Shown here in pieces: positions 1 to 7,465 of a stretch of 36,335 nucleotides of DNA; the first letter of the stretch is position 1, and each line of letters starts with the position of its first letter. The position numbers were made by a program, and so were the translations under genes. This DNA is from Flavobacterium sp. (lineage in GTDB: Bacteria > Bacteroidota > Bacteroidia > Flavobacteriales > Flavobacteriaceae), in NCBI RefSeq assembly GCF_017985075.1, contig NZ_JAGNYF010000018.1:1-36335 (forward strand). The letters are read 5' to 3'. Below the pieces are notes generated by a model. It searched no databases and was not told the DNA's origin. It saw only the letters and a list, made by a program, of their open reading frames with translations.

Positions 1-14
1 AATCGAAATGGCCT

Positions 15-95
15 GGGGAGATACTCAAGCGGCCAACGAGGGCAGACTGTAAATCTGCTGTGAAAACTTCGCAGGTTCGAATCCTGCTCTCCCCA
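15..95 (+). tRNA. tRNA-Tyr (anticodon GTA)
   Basis: The acceptor stem pairs GGGGAGA (15-21) with TCTCCCC (88-94), followed by discriminator A95. The anticodon arm pairs GCAGA with TCTGC around loop CTGTAAA, so the anticodon is GTA, which reads tyrosine codons. The T arm is a perfect 5-bp stem around TTCGAAT (71-87). The long variable arm between the anticodon and T arms is the class II feature expected of bacterial tRNA-Tyr. The 3' CCA is not encoded, so it must be added after transcription. No second tRNA follows. Confidence 0.95.
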
Positions 96-96
96 C

Positions 97-126
97 AAAA
101 GCACTTCTAACGAGGTGCTTTTTTTA
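97..126 (+). terminator. intrinsic terminator after tRNA-Tyr
   Basis: GCACTTC (101-107) pairs with GAGGTGC (112-118) around loop TAAC, with one G-T wobble. Flanking A and T runs extend the stem, and a T run follows. It begins two bases after the tRNA. Confidence 0.8.
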
Positions 127-257
127 TATTTAAAAAGTTTAAACCAAAAACAACTCACATACACTATCTACGAAGTAGTTCTGTTTTATTAAGACAAATT
201 TTACTACTGAAACATACTTAATTTTCGGTAATAACATTCAACAAATTAAAAGCCCCT

Positions 258-290
258 TTGATGATTTATGAGAAAAAATTATTATATTTG
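258..290 (+). promoter_or_regulatory. flavobacterial promoter ahead of the two cassette-like genes
   Basis: The -7 element TATATTTG (283-290) matches TAnnTTTG exactly, and a TTG -33 element lies 22 bp upstream (258-260). It is the only good promoter I see before the genes at 404 and 973, so both may depend on it. The rest of the 127-403 spacer holds only a weak 5-bp hairpin (304-308 with 317-321). Confidence 0.55.
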
Positions 291-374
291 ATTTAAATAA
301 AAAGCGAAACAAAACATTCGCATATCTACCCAAACATGGATGAATATACGAAACTTTATATCATATATAAATGA

Positions 375-386
375 GTTAGCAGTAAC
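375..386 (+). repeat. cassette-border repeat, left copy
   Basis: GTTAGCAGTAAC sits 18 bp before the gene at 404. Its inverted copy GCTACTGCTAAC (816-827, one mismatch) overlaps the stop codon of the same gene. The core TAGCAGT recurs at 932-938. Only this right-hand half is recognisable; no pairing partner ACTGCTA was found upstream, so it may be a degenerate or primary recombination site. That role is inference. Confidence 0.4.
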
Positions 387-403
387 TTTAATGAAACCGT
401 AAA

Positions 404-826
404 ATGAAGAACAGAATCTTATTTGACAATTACTTCATATTTTTGATAGTTTTTGCTATTTCATCAGTTTTTAAATATTTAGTGTATGGAAAAAATAATT
501 TTACGCAACTTATTATAATCACGGCCTTAATTTGGCTATATGAATTGCTCTCAGAGAAAAAAAAATACCTCTCAAACTTAAAAATGAATGAAGAAATAAT
601 TGAGTTGGAGTATTTTGATTTATTCTTAATAGAAAGGAAAATTATAATAAATAGACAAAATATAACTGGTTTAAATTACATTAAAAACACTAAGCTATGG
701 AATAAATTTGATTGTCTTCAAATTATTGAAAAAGAAAATTCGAAAGCTATAAATTTTAAGATTTTTGACAAAAAAACACAAGATAATGTCCAAAAAAATA
801 TTACTAAAAATAAAAGCTACTGCTAA
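404..826 (+). CDS. small membrane protein of unknown function
   Basis: I do not recognise this 140-residue protein. The N-terminal half has two hydrophobic stretches (about residues 8-28 and 34-46), consistent with a membrane hairpin. The rest is a Lys/Ile/Asn-rich, probably cytoplasmic domain of about 90 residues with alternating hydrophobic positions that suggest beta strands. Codons are very AT-rich. The TAA stop lies inside the inverted repeat that starts the following attC-like element, as often seen in integron gene cassettes. The gene probably uses the promoter at 258-290. There is no visible Shine-Dalgarno sequence, which is normal for this group. Neighbours give no functional hint beyond the shared cassette-like setting with the next gene. 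A small accessory or immunity-type function is possible but unsupported. Confidence 0.7.
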   Translation: MKNRILFDNYFIFLIVFAISSVFKYLVYGKNNFTQLIIITALIWLYELLSEKKKYLSNLKMNEEIIELEYFDLFLIERKIIINRQNITGLNYIKNTKLWNKFDCLQIIEKENSKAINFKIFDKKTQDNVQKNITKNKSYC

Positions 827-943
827 CAGGCATTTGGTAAAATTGGGAATTTTGTAGTAAATTCACGTTTACTTTTCGCAAGAATTTTTATTCAGTTCCG
901 TAGTTCGCAACCTCGCCAAGCGCCGGAACGATAGCAGTTATAC
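819..943 (+). repeat. attC-like imperfect inverted repeat B
   Basis: ACTGCTA (819-825) pairs perfectly with TAGCAGT (932-938). After short unequal loops, GGCATTTGG (829-837) pairs with CCAAGCGCC (916-924) with one mismatch and one wobble. The centre (about 78 bp) is unpaired. The outermost TAAC (824-827) and GTTA (937-940) match the invariant AAC...GTT ends of attC sites. Length, bulges and position right at a stop codon also fit attC. No integrase is present, so the name rests on structure alone. Confidence 0.4.
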
Positions 944-972
944 AAAAAAAAACAGAACTAAAATAAAATATT

Positions 973-1596
973 ATGAAAACAAAATTACTTTTTTTACTAT
1001 TTTTTGTAAAGATCTCGGTGGTAAATGGGCAATCGATACAAATTAATCAAATTATGCCAACAGCGGTCAATGGCGGAATAAATGTAAATTTATTAGTTAC
1101 AACATATAACGGAGCTGGATATTTAAGTCATAGTTATACGGTTGTTGGAAATACAATAAATCTAAATGTATGTTATTGGTTTAATAATACTTTACCTGTT
1201 TATCAAATTAATAAAAATTTTTTAATTTTGGTTCCTAACAATATAAATTACGTAATAAATGTCAGTACATTTAATTCATCATCGCAAACAGTATGTAATA
1301 ATTTTTCTGCTGGTCCAACTGCGTCAACAAACTATTTAGAAACTGAAAACTTTGAGATACAAAATAGTAAATATTCAATTTATCCTAATCCCAGTAAAGG
1401 AATTATCGAACTAAAAGGAGATGAATCTTTGATAAAGCAAATAAAAATTTATGATAATCTTGGAAGATTAATAAAACTTTTTAATGGTAGTAGCACAAAA
1501 AATATTGATTTATTAGAGTTAAGCGATGGAATATATTACGTTAACGTGGAAACGGAAACGGGAAATTGGAAGAAGAAATTAATAATCGAAAAATAA
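973..1596 (+). CDS. small T9SS-exported protein with C-terminal sorting domain
   Basis: The 207-residue product begins with a signal peptide (Lys residues, then a Leu/Phe-rich core, cleavage likely after NGQ at about residue 20). Residues 21-120 are rich in Asn, Thr, Ser and Tyr and look like a beta domain I cannot name. Residues about 132-207 form a type A type IX secretion sorting domain: the YPNPSKG motif, then IKIYDNLGRLI, then a closing KKLIIEK. Such proteins cross the inner membrane by Sec and the outer membrane by T9SS, losing the sorting domain at the surface. The mature domain of only about 110 residues is short for a T9SS cargo. It lies between two attC-like repeats and has no promoter of its own that I can see, so it may be read from 258-290. 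No function is assigned. Confidence 0.8.
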   Translation: MKTKLLFLLFFVKISVVNGQSIQINQIMPTAVNGGINVNLLVTTYNGAGYLSHSYTVVGNTINLNVCYWFNNTLPVYQINKNFLILVPNNINYVINVSTFNSSSQTVCNNFSAGPTASTNYLETENFEIQNSKYSIYPNPSKGIIELKGDESLIKQIKIYDNLGRLIKLFNGSSTKNIDLLELSDGIYYVNVETETGNWKKKLIIEK

Positions 1597-1602
1597 GTAC
1601 AA

Positions 1603-1729
1603 CAGCTAACAGCTGTTACACAAGATGCAAGGATTTAGTGGAATTGCCGTTTCGCATTGAACTTTTTACTTAAATAGAAAATATGCAGTCACGAAGCCTT
1701 GCACCTCGTGTAGCTGTGGTACGTTATAA
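1603..1729 (+). repeat. attC-like imperfect inverted repeat C
   Basis: ACAGCT, ACAC and TGCAAGG (within 1609-1632) pair with CCTTGCA, GTGT and AGCTGT (within 1697-1717). The stem has two single mismatches and an extrahelical GTT (1615-1617) on the left arm. The ends carry GCTAAC (1605-1610) and GTTATAA (1723-1729), close to the ends of repeat B (GCTAAC and GTTATAC). Both stem mismatches are A-C on the top strand and so become T-G wobbles on the bottom strand, the strand that recombines in known attC sites. It begins 7 bp after the stop at 1596. Confidence 0.4.
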
Positions 1730-1775
1730 AACCTTTAAAAAGCTGTTTATGGCTACTCGCCATTCTTAGATCATA

Positions 1776-1802
1776 AAAAGCCAGAAGTATACTCTGGCTT
1801 TT
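1776..1802 (-). terminator. terminator of the SIMPL gene
   Basis: AAAAGCCAGA (1776-1785) and TCTGGCTTTT (1793-1802) form a perfect 10-bp stem with a 7-base loop, 20 bp past the minus-strand stop at 1822. It could also stop transcription leaving the cassette-like block. Confidence 0.8.
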
Positions 1803-1821
1803 CTATTTTATGTCAAGTTGT

Positions 1822-2517
1822 TTATTCTAAAACAAAGGAAACTGAAACGTTGGATACAATTTCAATTTCACCAATAGCCAATGTTTCTTTTGGCTGGGTG
1901 GCTTCGCTATCAGCCATCATTCCTTTAGCCATAAAAACGGGTTGCGGATAATTCGTTTGTGAATTGTCAGAAATTGAAATGGCTTTTCCAACTTTCTGTC
2001 CTGGCAGTACTGAAACGTAATCTTCTGCTTTTTTCTTAGCGTTTAAAATGGCTTTTTTTCTTGCTTGGGATTCAAATAGTTCCATTTTTGAAGATTTAAA
2101 TTCTACACCATTTATTACATTTATGCCTGTTTCCATCACGTCCATCATAAACGCATTGTATTTAGAAATGTCTTTTAATGTCACCGAAATAGTTTGATTG
2201 GCTTGGTATGAATGTTTCTTTTTTTCGTAATCGTAGTTTTTATACAAACTTAATTGCGTAGTTTGATAATCTGTAACCGGAATTCCAAATTTTTTGATGT
2301 ACGCAATGACTTTATCAATCGTTACATCATTTAATTGTTTGACTTCTTTCGGGTCTTTTCCGTTGTTCTGCACACCCAATTGAATTACTGCAATGTCAGG
2401 CGTTACTAAAATTTTTCCTTCACCAGAAATAGAAATTTGTGGCGTAAATTTGGTTTGTTCTTGACTCATTCCTATCATAGAAATAAATCCTGTAAGTAGT
2501 AAAATAACTTTTTTCAT
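1822..2517 (-). CDS. SIMPL domain (YggE/DUF541) exported protein
   Basis: This 231-residue protein has a signal peptide (KKVILLLTGFISMIGM, cleavage about residue 18) and a SIMPL domain over most of its length. Typical family features are the opening ISGEGKILVTPDIAVI, the QTTQLSLYKNY stretch, and ARKKAILNAKKKAEDYVSVLPGQKVGKA. Family members such as YggE are periplasmic or envelope proteins linked to oxidative or membrane stress; the biochemical activity is not known. The rhomboid gene lies 46 bp upstream on the same strand, so the two may be co-transcribed. The gene ends at a strong hairpin terminator (1776-1802). Confidence 0.85.
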   Translation of the reverse strand: MKKVILLLTGFISMIGMSQEQTKFTPQISISGEGKILVTPDIAVIQLGVQNNGKDPKEVKQLNDVTIDKVIAYIKKFGIPVTDYQTTQLSLYKNYDYEKKKHSYQANQTISVTLKDISKYNAFMMDVMETGINVINGVEFKSSKMELFESQARKKAILNAKKKAEDYVSVLPGQKVGKAISISDNSQTNYPQPVFMAKGMMADSEATQPKETLAIGEIEIVSNVSVSFVLE

Positions 2518-2563
2518 AATTGATATATTTAGGATAGTATCTCGTAATCAAAAAGTATGCCAA

Positions 2564-3202
2564 TTATATTTTTTTTGTTTTTACTAAATACATTAAAACC
2601 GCAATTGGGATTAATAAAATACCAATAAAAATTAGTCGGGATTGAAACAAACTTGGTACTAAAAGTAATGTAATTAGTAAACCACCAATAGCACCACCTA
2701 AATGTGCGGTATGCCCAATGTTATCATTTCTTCCTTTCATACCATAAACGGAATATCCCAAATACAAAAAAGCAAAAATATATCCCGGAATAGGAATGGC
2801 AAAAAACATTCTTAACTCAATTTCTGGATATAATAAAATGGCACAATAAATAATTCCTGTCACCGCACCCGAAGCCCCAATTGCAGAATAATAGGGTTCA
2901 TTTTTATGTATGTAATAGGTTAATACACTACCAATTAACATACTTCCAAAATAAATAAGTAGAAAATTTGTGGTGCTAAATTCTTGAGTTAAGAAATTGG
3001 CGAAACTCCAAAAACTATACATATTAAACGCAAAATGAAACCAATCGGCATGTAAAAAACCGGATGTAATCATACGAAATTGTTCGCCTGATTTAATTTT
3101 TGAAATACTGAATTTAAAACGTTCAAAAAAAGCAACATTGGACAAACCCATAAATGTAGCCAAAGCTGTAATAGCAATAATAATGGTTGAAACAGAATAC
3201 AT
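2564..3202 (-). CDS. rhomboid family intramembrane serine protease
   Basis: This 212-residue membrane protein has about six transmembrane helices, the basic bacterial rhomboid core. The catalytic serine is in GASG (Ser111). The catalytic histidine is in AHLGG (His167). The oxyanion residues are in HFAFN (His56, Asn60). The WFHFAFNMYSFW stretch in helix 2 is also family-typical. It should cleave transmembrane segments of membrane proteins inside the bilayer; its substrate cannot be read from the sequence. The gene is divergent from the acyltransferase at 3322 and upstream of the SIMPL gene on the same strand. All key residues are present, so an active enzyme is expected. Confidence 0.9.
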   Translation of the reverse strand: MYSVSTIIIAITALATFMGLSNVAFFERFKFSISKIKSGEQFRMITSGFLHADWFHFAFNMYSFWSFANFLTQEFSTTNFLLIYFGSMLIGSVLTYYIHKNEPYYSAIGASGAVTGIIYCAILLYPEIELRMFFAIPIPGYIFAFLYLGYSVYGMKGRNDNIGHTAHLGGAIGGLLITLLLVPSLFQSRLIFIGILLIPIAVLMYLVKTKKI

Positions 3203-3299
3203 ATCTAATAATTTAATGAAGCTAAAGGTACTATAAATATTGAAAAATCTATACTAAAAACATATTTTGCCATAATTTTCTAAGAAATAACAAAACATG

Positions 3300-3307
3300 T
3301 ATATTTG
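3300..3307 (+). promoter_or_regulatory. -7 element of the LpxL-like gene
   Basis: TATATTTG matches TAnnTTTG and lies 14 bp before the ATG at 3322, implying a very short leader. No TTG at the usual -33 distance was found; the nearest is 30 bp upstream. Confidence 0.5.
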
Positions 3308-3321
3308 TAAAAAAAACATTC

Positions 3322-4194
3322 ATGCAATTTCTATTATATCTTATCATTTACCCTTTCATTTGGATAATCTCTATACTACCTTTTCCTGTATTGTACTTAT
3401 TATCTGACTGTGTATACTTTCTAATATATCGCATTTTTAAATATCGAAAAAGAGTGGTTCGTGGTAATATCGCCTTAGCACTTCCGCATCTATCTGAAAA
3501 AGAAAGAACGAATATTGAGAAAAAATTCTATGCTCATTTGTGCGATTTGTTTCTTGAAATGATAAAAACATTATCTATTTCAAAAAAAGAAATTGAAAAA
3601 CGCTACACCTTTTCAAATATGGAAGTGTATTATGAATTAGAAAAAAAAGAAAAAAGTATTGCTTTGTTATGTGCGCATTATGCGAGTTATGAATGGGCAG
3701 TTTCTATGAATTATCATATTCACTTTAAGGGTTATGGTGTGTATAAAAAATTAGCCAATCCATATTTTGATACATTAGTCCGAAAAATTCGTTCTAAATT
3801 TAAAAGCCAATTAATAGATAGCAAAGAAACCATTCCTACAATGGCCTCAAATTTTAGAAACAAAACATTTAGCGTATATGGTTTAGTAAGTGACCAATCG
3901 CCAAAATTAAGCACTACTCACCACTGGCAAAAATTTATGGGAATTGAAGTTCCTGTGCATACCGGTGGCGAAATGTTAGCCAAAAAATACGATATGAATG
4001 TGATATTCTTAAAAACTAAGAAACTAAAACGGGGATATTACGAAGCAAGTTTTGAAGTACTTTCCGATGGAAATGCAAAAGATTTTCCAAATTACGAAAT
4101 CACCGATAATTTCCTAAAATTAGTAGAACAACAAATTTATGACGCACCAGAATTTTACTTGTGGACGCATAAACGTTGGAAGCATATGAGGTGA
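3322..4194 (+). CDS. LpxL/HtrB-type lipid A acyltransferase family protein
   Basis: The 290-residue protein has an N-terminal hydrophobic anchor (about residues 3-33) followed by a lysophospholipid acyltransferase fold. The HX4E catalytic motif is HYASYE (His119, Glu124), preceded by SIALLCA. The region VYGLVSDQSP (about 195-204) corresponds to the second conserved block of LpxL enzymes, and the C-terminal FYLWTHKRWK matches the family end. Such enzymes sit on the inner face of the inner membrane and add a secondary acyl chain to lipid A, although some homologues acylate other lipids such as aminolipids. The gene stands alone on its strand and is followed by heptameric repeats. Confidence 0.85.
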   Translation: MQFLLYLIIYPFIWIISILPFPVLYLLSDCVYFLIYRIFKYRKRVVRGNIALALPHLSEKERTNIEKKFYAHLCDLFLEMIKTLSISKKEIEKRYTFSNMEVYYELEKKEKSIALLCAHYASYEWAVSMNYHIHFKGYGVYKKLANPYFDTLVRKIRSKFKSQLIDSKETIPTMASNFRNKTFSVYGLVSDQSPKLSTTHHWQKFMGIEVPVHTGGEMLAKKYDMNVIFLKTKKLKRGYYEASFEVLSDGNAKDFPNYEITDNFLKLVEQQIYDAPEFYLWTHKRWKHMR

Positions 4195-4198
4195 TTTG

Positions 4199-4247
4199 GG
4201 TTAAAGGTGAAGGGTTTTGGGTTAAAGGCAAAAGTAAAAAGTAATAA
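4199..4247 (+). repeat. 7-bp tandem repeats (GGTTAAA family)
   Basis: Seven consecutive heptads can be read: GGTTAAA, GGTGAAG, GGTTTTG, GGTTAAA, GGCAAAA, GTAAAAA, GTAATAA. The array starts four bases after the stop of the acyltransferase. The same unit types occur inside prmC (13268-13302). Further on, an 8-bp pattern CCTATGTT, CCTATGTG (about 4311-4328) ends at the next gene. Confidence 0.75.
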
Positions 4248-4329
4248 AGTAAAAACTAAGCCTGTCTATGTTTTCTTTATTTAGCGAAGCTGCTCAAACT
4301 ATTTTATTTTTTCCTATGTTCCTATGTGT

Positions 4330-5814
4330 TTATAGAAACCAACTTTTCACCATAGCTACTTCTGGCTTGGTATCGTCTTTATGATTGAAATCGTTTTTAG
4401 TAGGATTATAAATATAATCTTCTTGCCAAGAGGTGAAGTTTTCTGCAACATCAATAATCGCATCACAAACCAACTGAATTTCTTCTGACGTAGTTGTAGG
4501 ATGAATTGACATTCTAATCCAACCTGGTTTGTTGGTTAAATCGCCTTCATTTATACTGCAAGTAATAGAATTTGAGGTTTCTTGGTTTACATTTAGCAAA
4601 TAATGCCCATATGTTCCGGCACAACTACAACCACCACGAACTTGAATTCCGAATTTATCGTTTAATAATTTTACACCTAAATTAAAATGTAAATCGGTAA
4701 TGTAAAATGAAATTACCCCTAACCTATCCGAATGCTCTGCGGCTAAAATATGTATGTTTTCAATTGGTGCTAATCGTTCAAAAATATAATCAACTAATTC
4801 GTGTTCTCTTTCTAAAATAGATTGCACACCCATTTTTTCTTTCAACTGAATAGCAAGCGCCGTTTTTATCACTTGTAAAAAACCAGGCGTTCCACCGTCT
4901 TCTCTATCTTCAATATTGTCAATATATTGGTGTTCACCCCATGGGTTTGTCCAAGAAACCGTTCCACCACCAGGACAATCTGGAATGTTATTTTTATAAA
5001 GTTCTTTGTTAAAAATCATCACACCACAAGAACCAGGTCCGCCTAAAAATTTATGTGGCGAAAAGAAAATCGCATCTAAATACGCTTCTTTATCTTCTGG
5101 ATGCATGTTGATTTCCACATAAGGTCCTGAACAGGCAAAATCAACAAAGCAAACACCATTATTTTGATGCATAATTTTTGCTACTTCGTGATAAGGTGTT
5201 CTTATTCCTGTTACGTTAGAGCATGAAGTAATAGAAGCAATTTTAAAACTTCTATCCTTATATTGATGTACTAATTTTGTAAAATTATCTATAGAAAACA
5301 AACCGTTATCATCTGCGGGGATCACTACCACGTCTGCAATAGTTTCTAACCAAGATGTTTGATTAGAATGATGCTCCATGTGCGATATAAACACAATTGG
5401 TTTTAACTCACTAGGAATGGTAGTATATTCTTTTAAATTTTCTGGAATTCGAAGACCTAAAATACGCTGTAATTTATTTACAACGCCTGTCATTCCAGTT
5501 CCGTCTGTAATCAAAACATCATTATCTGTAGCATTTACGTGGTGTTTTATAATATGACGGGCTTCATGATAGGCCATCGTCATCGCCGTTCCTGTAATAG
5601 AAGTTTCTGTATGCGTATTGGCTACAAAAGGTCCAAAAGTATCCATTAGTTTTTCTTCAATTGGTCGATACAATCTACCGCTTGCCGTCCAATCCGTATA
5701 TATAATGTTTTGTTCTCCAAAAGGCGAAACAAACGATTGATTAATACCGATGATATCTTTTCTAAACTGCTGAAAATAAAGTTCTAACTTAGATTTTGTA
5801 GCTATAGCATTCAT
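4330..5814 (-). CDS. class V aminotransferase-fold PLP enzyme (cysteine desulfurase-like)
   Basis: From ATG 5814 the protein has 494 residues. PLP-binding features are the DGTGMTGVVN phosphate loop, FISHMEHHSN, the cofactor-contacting Asp in CFVDFACSG (Asp225), and the Schiff-base Lys in FSPHKFLGGPGS (Lys255). A cysteine-rich RGGCSCAGTYG stretch follows at about residues 394-404. This is the fold of SufS, Csd and selenocysteine lyase, but the protein is about 90 residues longer than SufS, so the substrate is uncertain. I chose the start at 5814 because a longer reading (to 5853) would include the minus-strand promoter element 5831-5838 and adds sequence unlike the family. It is divergent from selO. 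Confidence 0.8.
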   Translation of the reverse strand: MNAIATKSKLELYFQQFRKDIIGINQSFVSPFGEQNIIYTDWTASGRLYRPIEEKLMDTFGPFVANTHTETSITGTAMTMAYHEARHIIKHHVNATDNDVLITDGTGMTGVVNKLQRILGLRIPENLKEYTTIPSELKPIVFISHMEHHSNQTSWLETIADVVVIPADDNGLFSIDNFTKLVHQYKDRSFKIASITSCSNVTGIRTPYHEVAKIMHQNNGVCFVDFACSGPYVEINMHPEDKEAYLDAIFFSPHKFLGGPGSCGVMIFNKELYKNNIPDCPGGGTVSWTNPWGEHQYIDNIEDREDGGTPGFLQVIKTALAIQLKEKMGVQSILEREHELVDYIFERLAPIENIHILAAEHSDRLGVISFYITDLHFNLGVKLLNDKFGIQVRGGCSCAGTYGHYLLNVNQETSNSITCSINEGDLTNKPGWIRMSIHPTTTSEEIQLVCDAIIDVAENFTSWQEDYIYNPTKNDFNHKDDTKPEVAMVKSWFL

Positions 5815-5830
5815 GTTATGAAATTTGACA

Positions 5831-5838
5831 CAAATATA
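5831..5838 (-). promoter_or_regulatory. -7 element of the class V PLP enzyme gene
   Basis: Read on the minus strand this is TATATTTG, an exact TAnnTTTG, 16 bp before the ATG at 5814. It supports the shorter start. No clear -33 TTG was seen. Confidence 0.5.
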
Positions 5839-5873
5839 CATTTTAATAGACAATATTTAAAAATTTTATTCTG

Positions 5874-5881
5874 TAACTTTG
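5874..5881 (+). promoter_or_regulatory. -7 element of selO
   Basis: TAACTTTG matches TAnnTTTG and lies 17 bp before ATG 5899. This argues that translation starts at 5899 and not at the in-frame ATG at 5818, which would precede the promoter. No clear -33 TTG was seen. Confidence 0.5.
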
Positions 5882-5898
5882 TGAATTATTTAAAGCTA

Positions 5899-7464
5899 AT
5901 GTCTATTCAATTTCTACATAAGTTTACGACTAGTTTACCTTCAGATCCTATTGAAGAAAACTTTACACGTCAAGTAAATAATGCCGCTTTTTCATATGTA
6001 AAACCGAAAATACCAAGTCGTCCAAAATTGATTCATCTTTCCAAAGAAGTTCAGAATTTAATTGGTTTTTCGGATGATTTTGTTGCTTCAGAGGCGTTTT
6101 TAAATTTAATATCTGGTGCCAAAATTATAGCAAATGCCAAACCTTTTGCTATGAATTATGCTGGTCATCAATTTGGAAATTGGTCAGGACAATTAGGCGA
6201 TGGTAGAGCTATTGTACTTGGTGAAATTGAACATAATAATCAGTTATTTACATTACAATTAAAAGGCGCAGGTCCTACTCCATATTCCAGACGAGCAGAT
6301 GGTTTGGCAGTGTTGCGGTCTTCTATTCGTGAACATTTATGCAGCGAAGCTATGTTTCATTTGGGTGTGCCAACAACACGTTCTTTATCTATAGTTTCCA
6401 CTGGAGATGAAGTGGTTCGAGACGTCATGTACGATGGAAATGCGGCAGTAGAAAAAGGGGCAATTGTTTGCAGAATAGCGCCAAGTTTTATTCGTTTTGG
6501 GTGTTTTGAATTGTTTGCCTCACAAAATGACATTCCGAATTTAAAATTACTTGCTGATTATACGATTACAAATTATTATCCTGAAATTAATACAGCGGGA
6601 AAAGAAAAATACATTGCATTTTTTAAAATTGTTGCCGAAAAAACAAGAGAATTACTACTTCATTGGCAACGTGTGGGTTTTGTACATGGTGTAATGAATA
6701 CAGATAATATGAGTATTCACGGCATCACCATTGATTACGGACCTTATGGGTGGCTTGAAGATTACAATCCGAATTGGACACCCAATACAACAGATGCAGC
6801 AGGAAAAAGATACCGATTTGGCAACCAATCTAATATTGCTTTATGGAATTTATATCAATTGGCAAATGCCTTATATCCGTTAATTGAAGACGCAGCACCT
6901 TTGGAAGAAATTCTAAATGATTACGCCAAAAAATACGATGAAGATTTTTTAGAAATGATGTTGAAAAAATTGGGTATTACATCCAAAAATGACGAAAACG
7001 AAAAGCTGATTCAACAATTGCTATATAATTTAGAACAAACAGAAACAGATTATACGATTTTCTTTAGAAATCTAAATCAGATTGAAAAAACAGATACAAG
7101 TGAAGATTGTGTGGTAAAAATTACCGCTGCGTTTTACAAACCTGAAGAGGTTACAGACATTATTTTAGAAACTTGGCATTTTTGGTTTGCACATTATGTA
7201 ACACTTTTAAATAAAGAAATACTTTCAGATAACGAACGAAAAACACTTCAAAATTCGGTGAATCCGAAATTTGTTTTACGTAATTATATGGCACAAATGG
7301 CGATTGAATTGGCAGAAAAAGAAGATTATTCGTTACTAAACGAATTGTACAAACTTCTTTTGCATCCCTATGAGGAACAACCCGAATTTGAAAAATGGTT
7401 TGCAAAAAGACCCGATTGGGCAAGACAAAAAATTGGAAGTTCTATGTTAAGCTGCAGTTCTTAA
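5899..7464 (+). CDS. selO: SelO family protein adenylyltransferase (pseudokinase)
   Basis: From ATG 5899 the product has 521 residues, normal for bacterial SelO (YdiU). The family moves AMP from ATP to Ser, Thr or Tyr of target proteins, using a kinase fold with ATP bound in flipped orientation. Visible blocks are YAGHQFGNWSGQLGDGRA (about 87-104), the Gly-rich LKGAGPTPYSRRADG with the ATP-site Lys122, the catalytic-loop equivalent HGVMNTDNMSI (263-273), and the metal-binding Asp279 in DYGPYG. The C terminus is MLSCSS: eukaryotic SelO has selenocysteine near this position, and here it is an ordinary Cys. The known role in E. coli is AMPylation linked to redox stress. It shares a divergent intergenic region with a PLP enzyme of the cysteine desulfurase type. 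Confidence 0.93.
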   Translation: MSIQFLHKFTTSLPSDPIEENFTRQVNNAAFSYVKPKIPSRPKLIHLSKEVQNLIGFSDDFVASEAFLNLISGAKIIANAKPFAMNYAGHQFGNWSGQLGDGRAIVLGEIEHNNQLFTLQLKGAGPTPYSRRADGLAVLRSSIREHLCSEAMFHLGVPTTRSLSIVSTGDEVVRDVMYDGNAAVEKGAIVCRIAPSFIRFGCFELFASQNDIPNLKLLADYTITNYYPEINTAGKEKYIAFFKIVAEKTRELLLHWQRVGFVHGVMNTDNMSIHGITIDYGPYGWLEDYNPNWTPNTTDAAGKRYRFGNQSNIALWNLYQLANALYPLIEDAAPLEEILNDYAKKYDEDFLEMMLKKLGITSKNDENEKLIQQLLYNLEQTETDYTIFFRNLNQIEKTDTSEDCVVKITAAFYKPEEVTDIILETWHFWFAHYVTLLNKEILSDNERKTLQNSVNPKFVLRNYMAQMAIELAEKEDYSLLNELYKLLLHPYEEQPEFEKWFAKRPDWARQKIGSSMLSCSS

Positions 7465-7465
7465 G

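Noticed and set aside
375-827. Insertion sequence with terminal inverted repeats
   Set aside because: The enclosed gene is not a transposase and no target-site duplication is visible; the attC-like reading explains the repeats better.
5818-5898. Longer N terminus for SelO starting at ATG 5818
   Set aside because: The extension of 27 residues is unlike the family, overlaps the divergent promoter elements and precedes the -7 element at 5874-5881.
7447-7464. Selenocysteine codon in selO
   Set aside because: The C-terminal codons read Ser-Cys-Ser-Ser with a normal TAA stop; there is no in-frame TGA.
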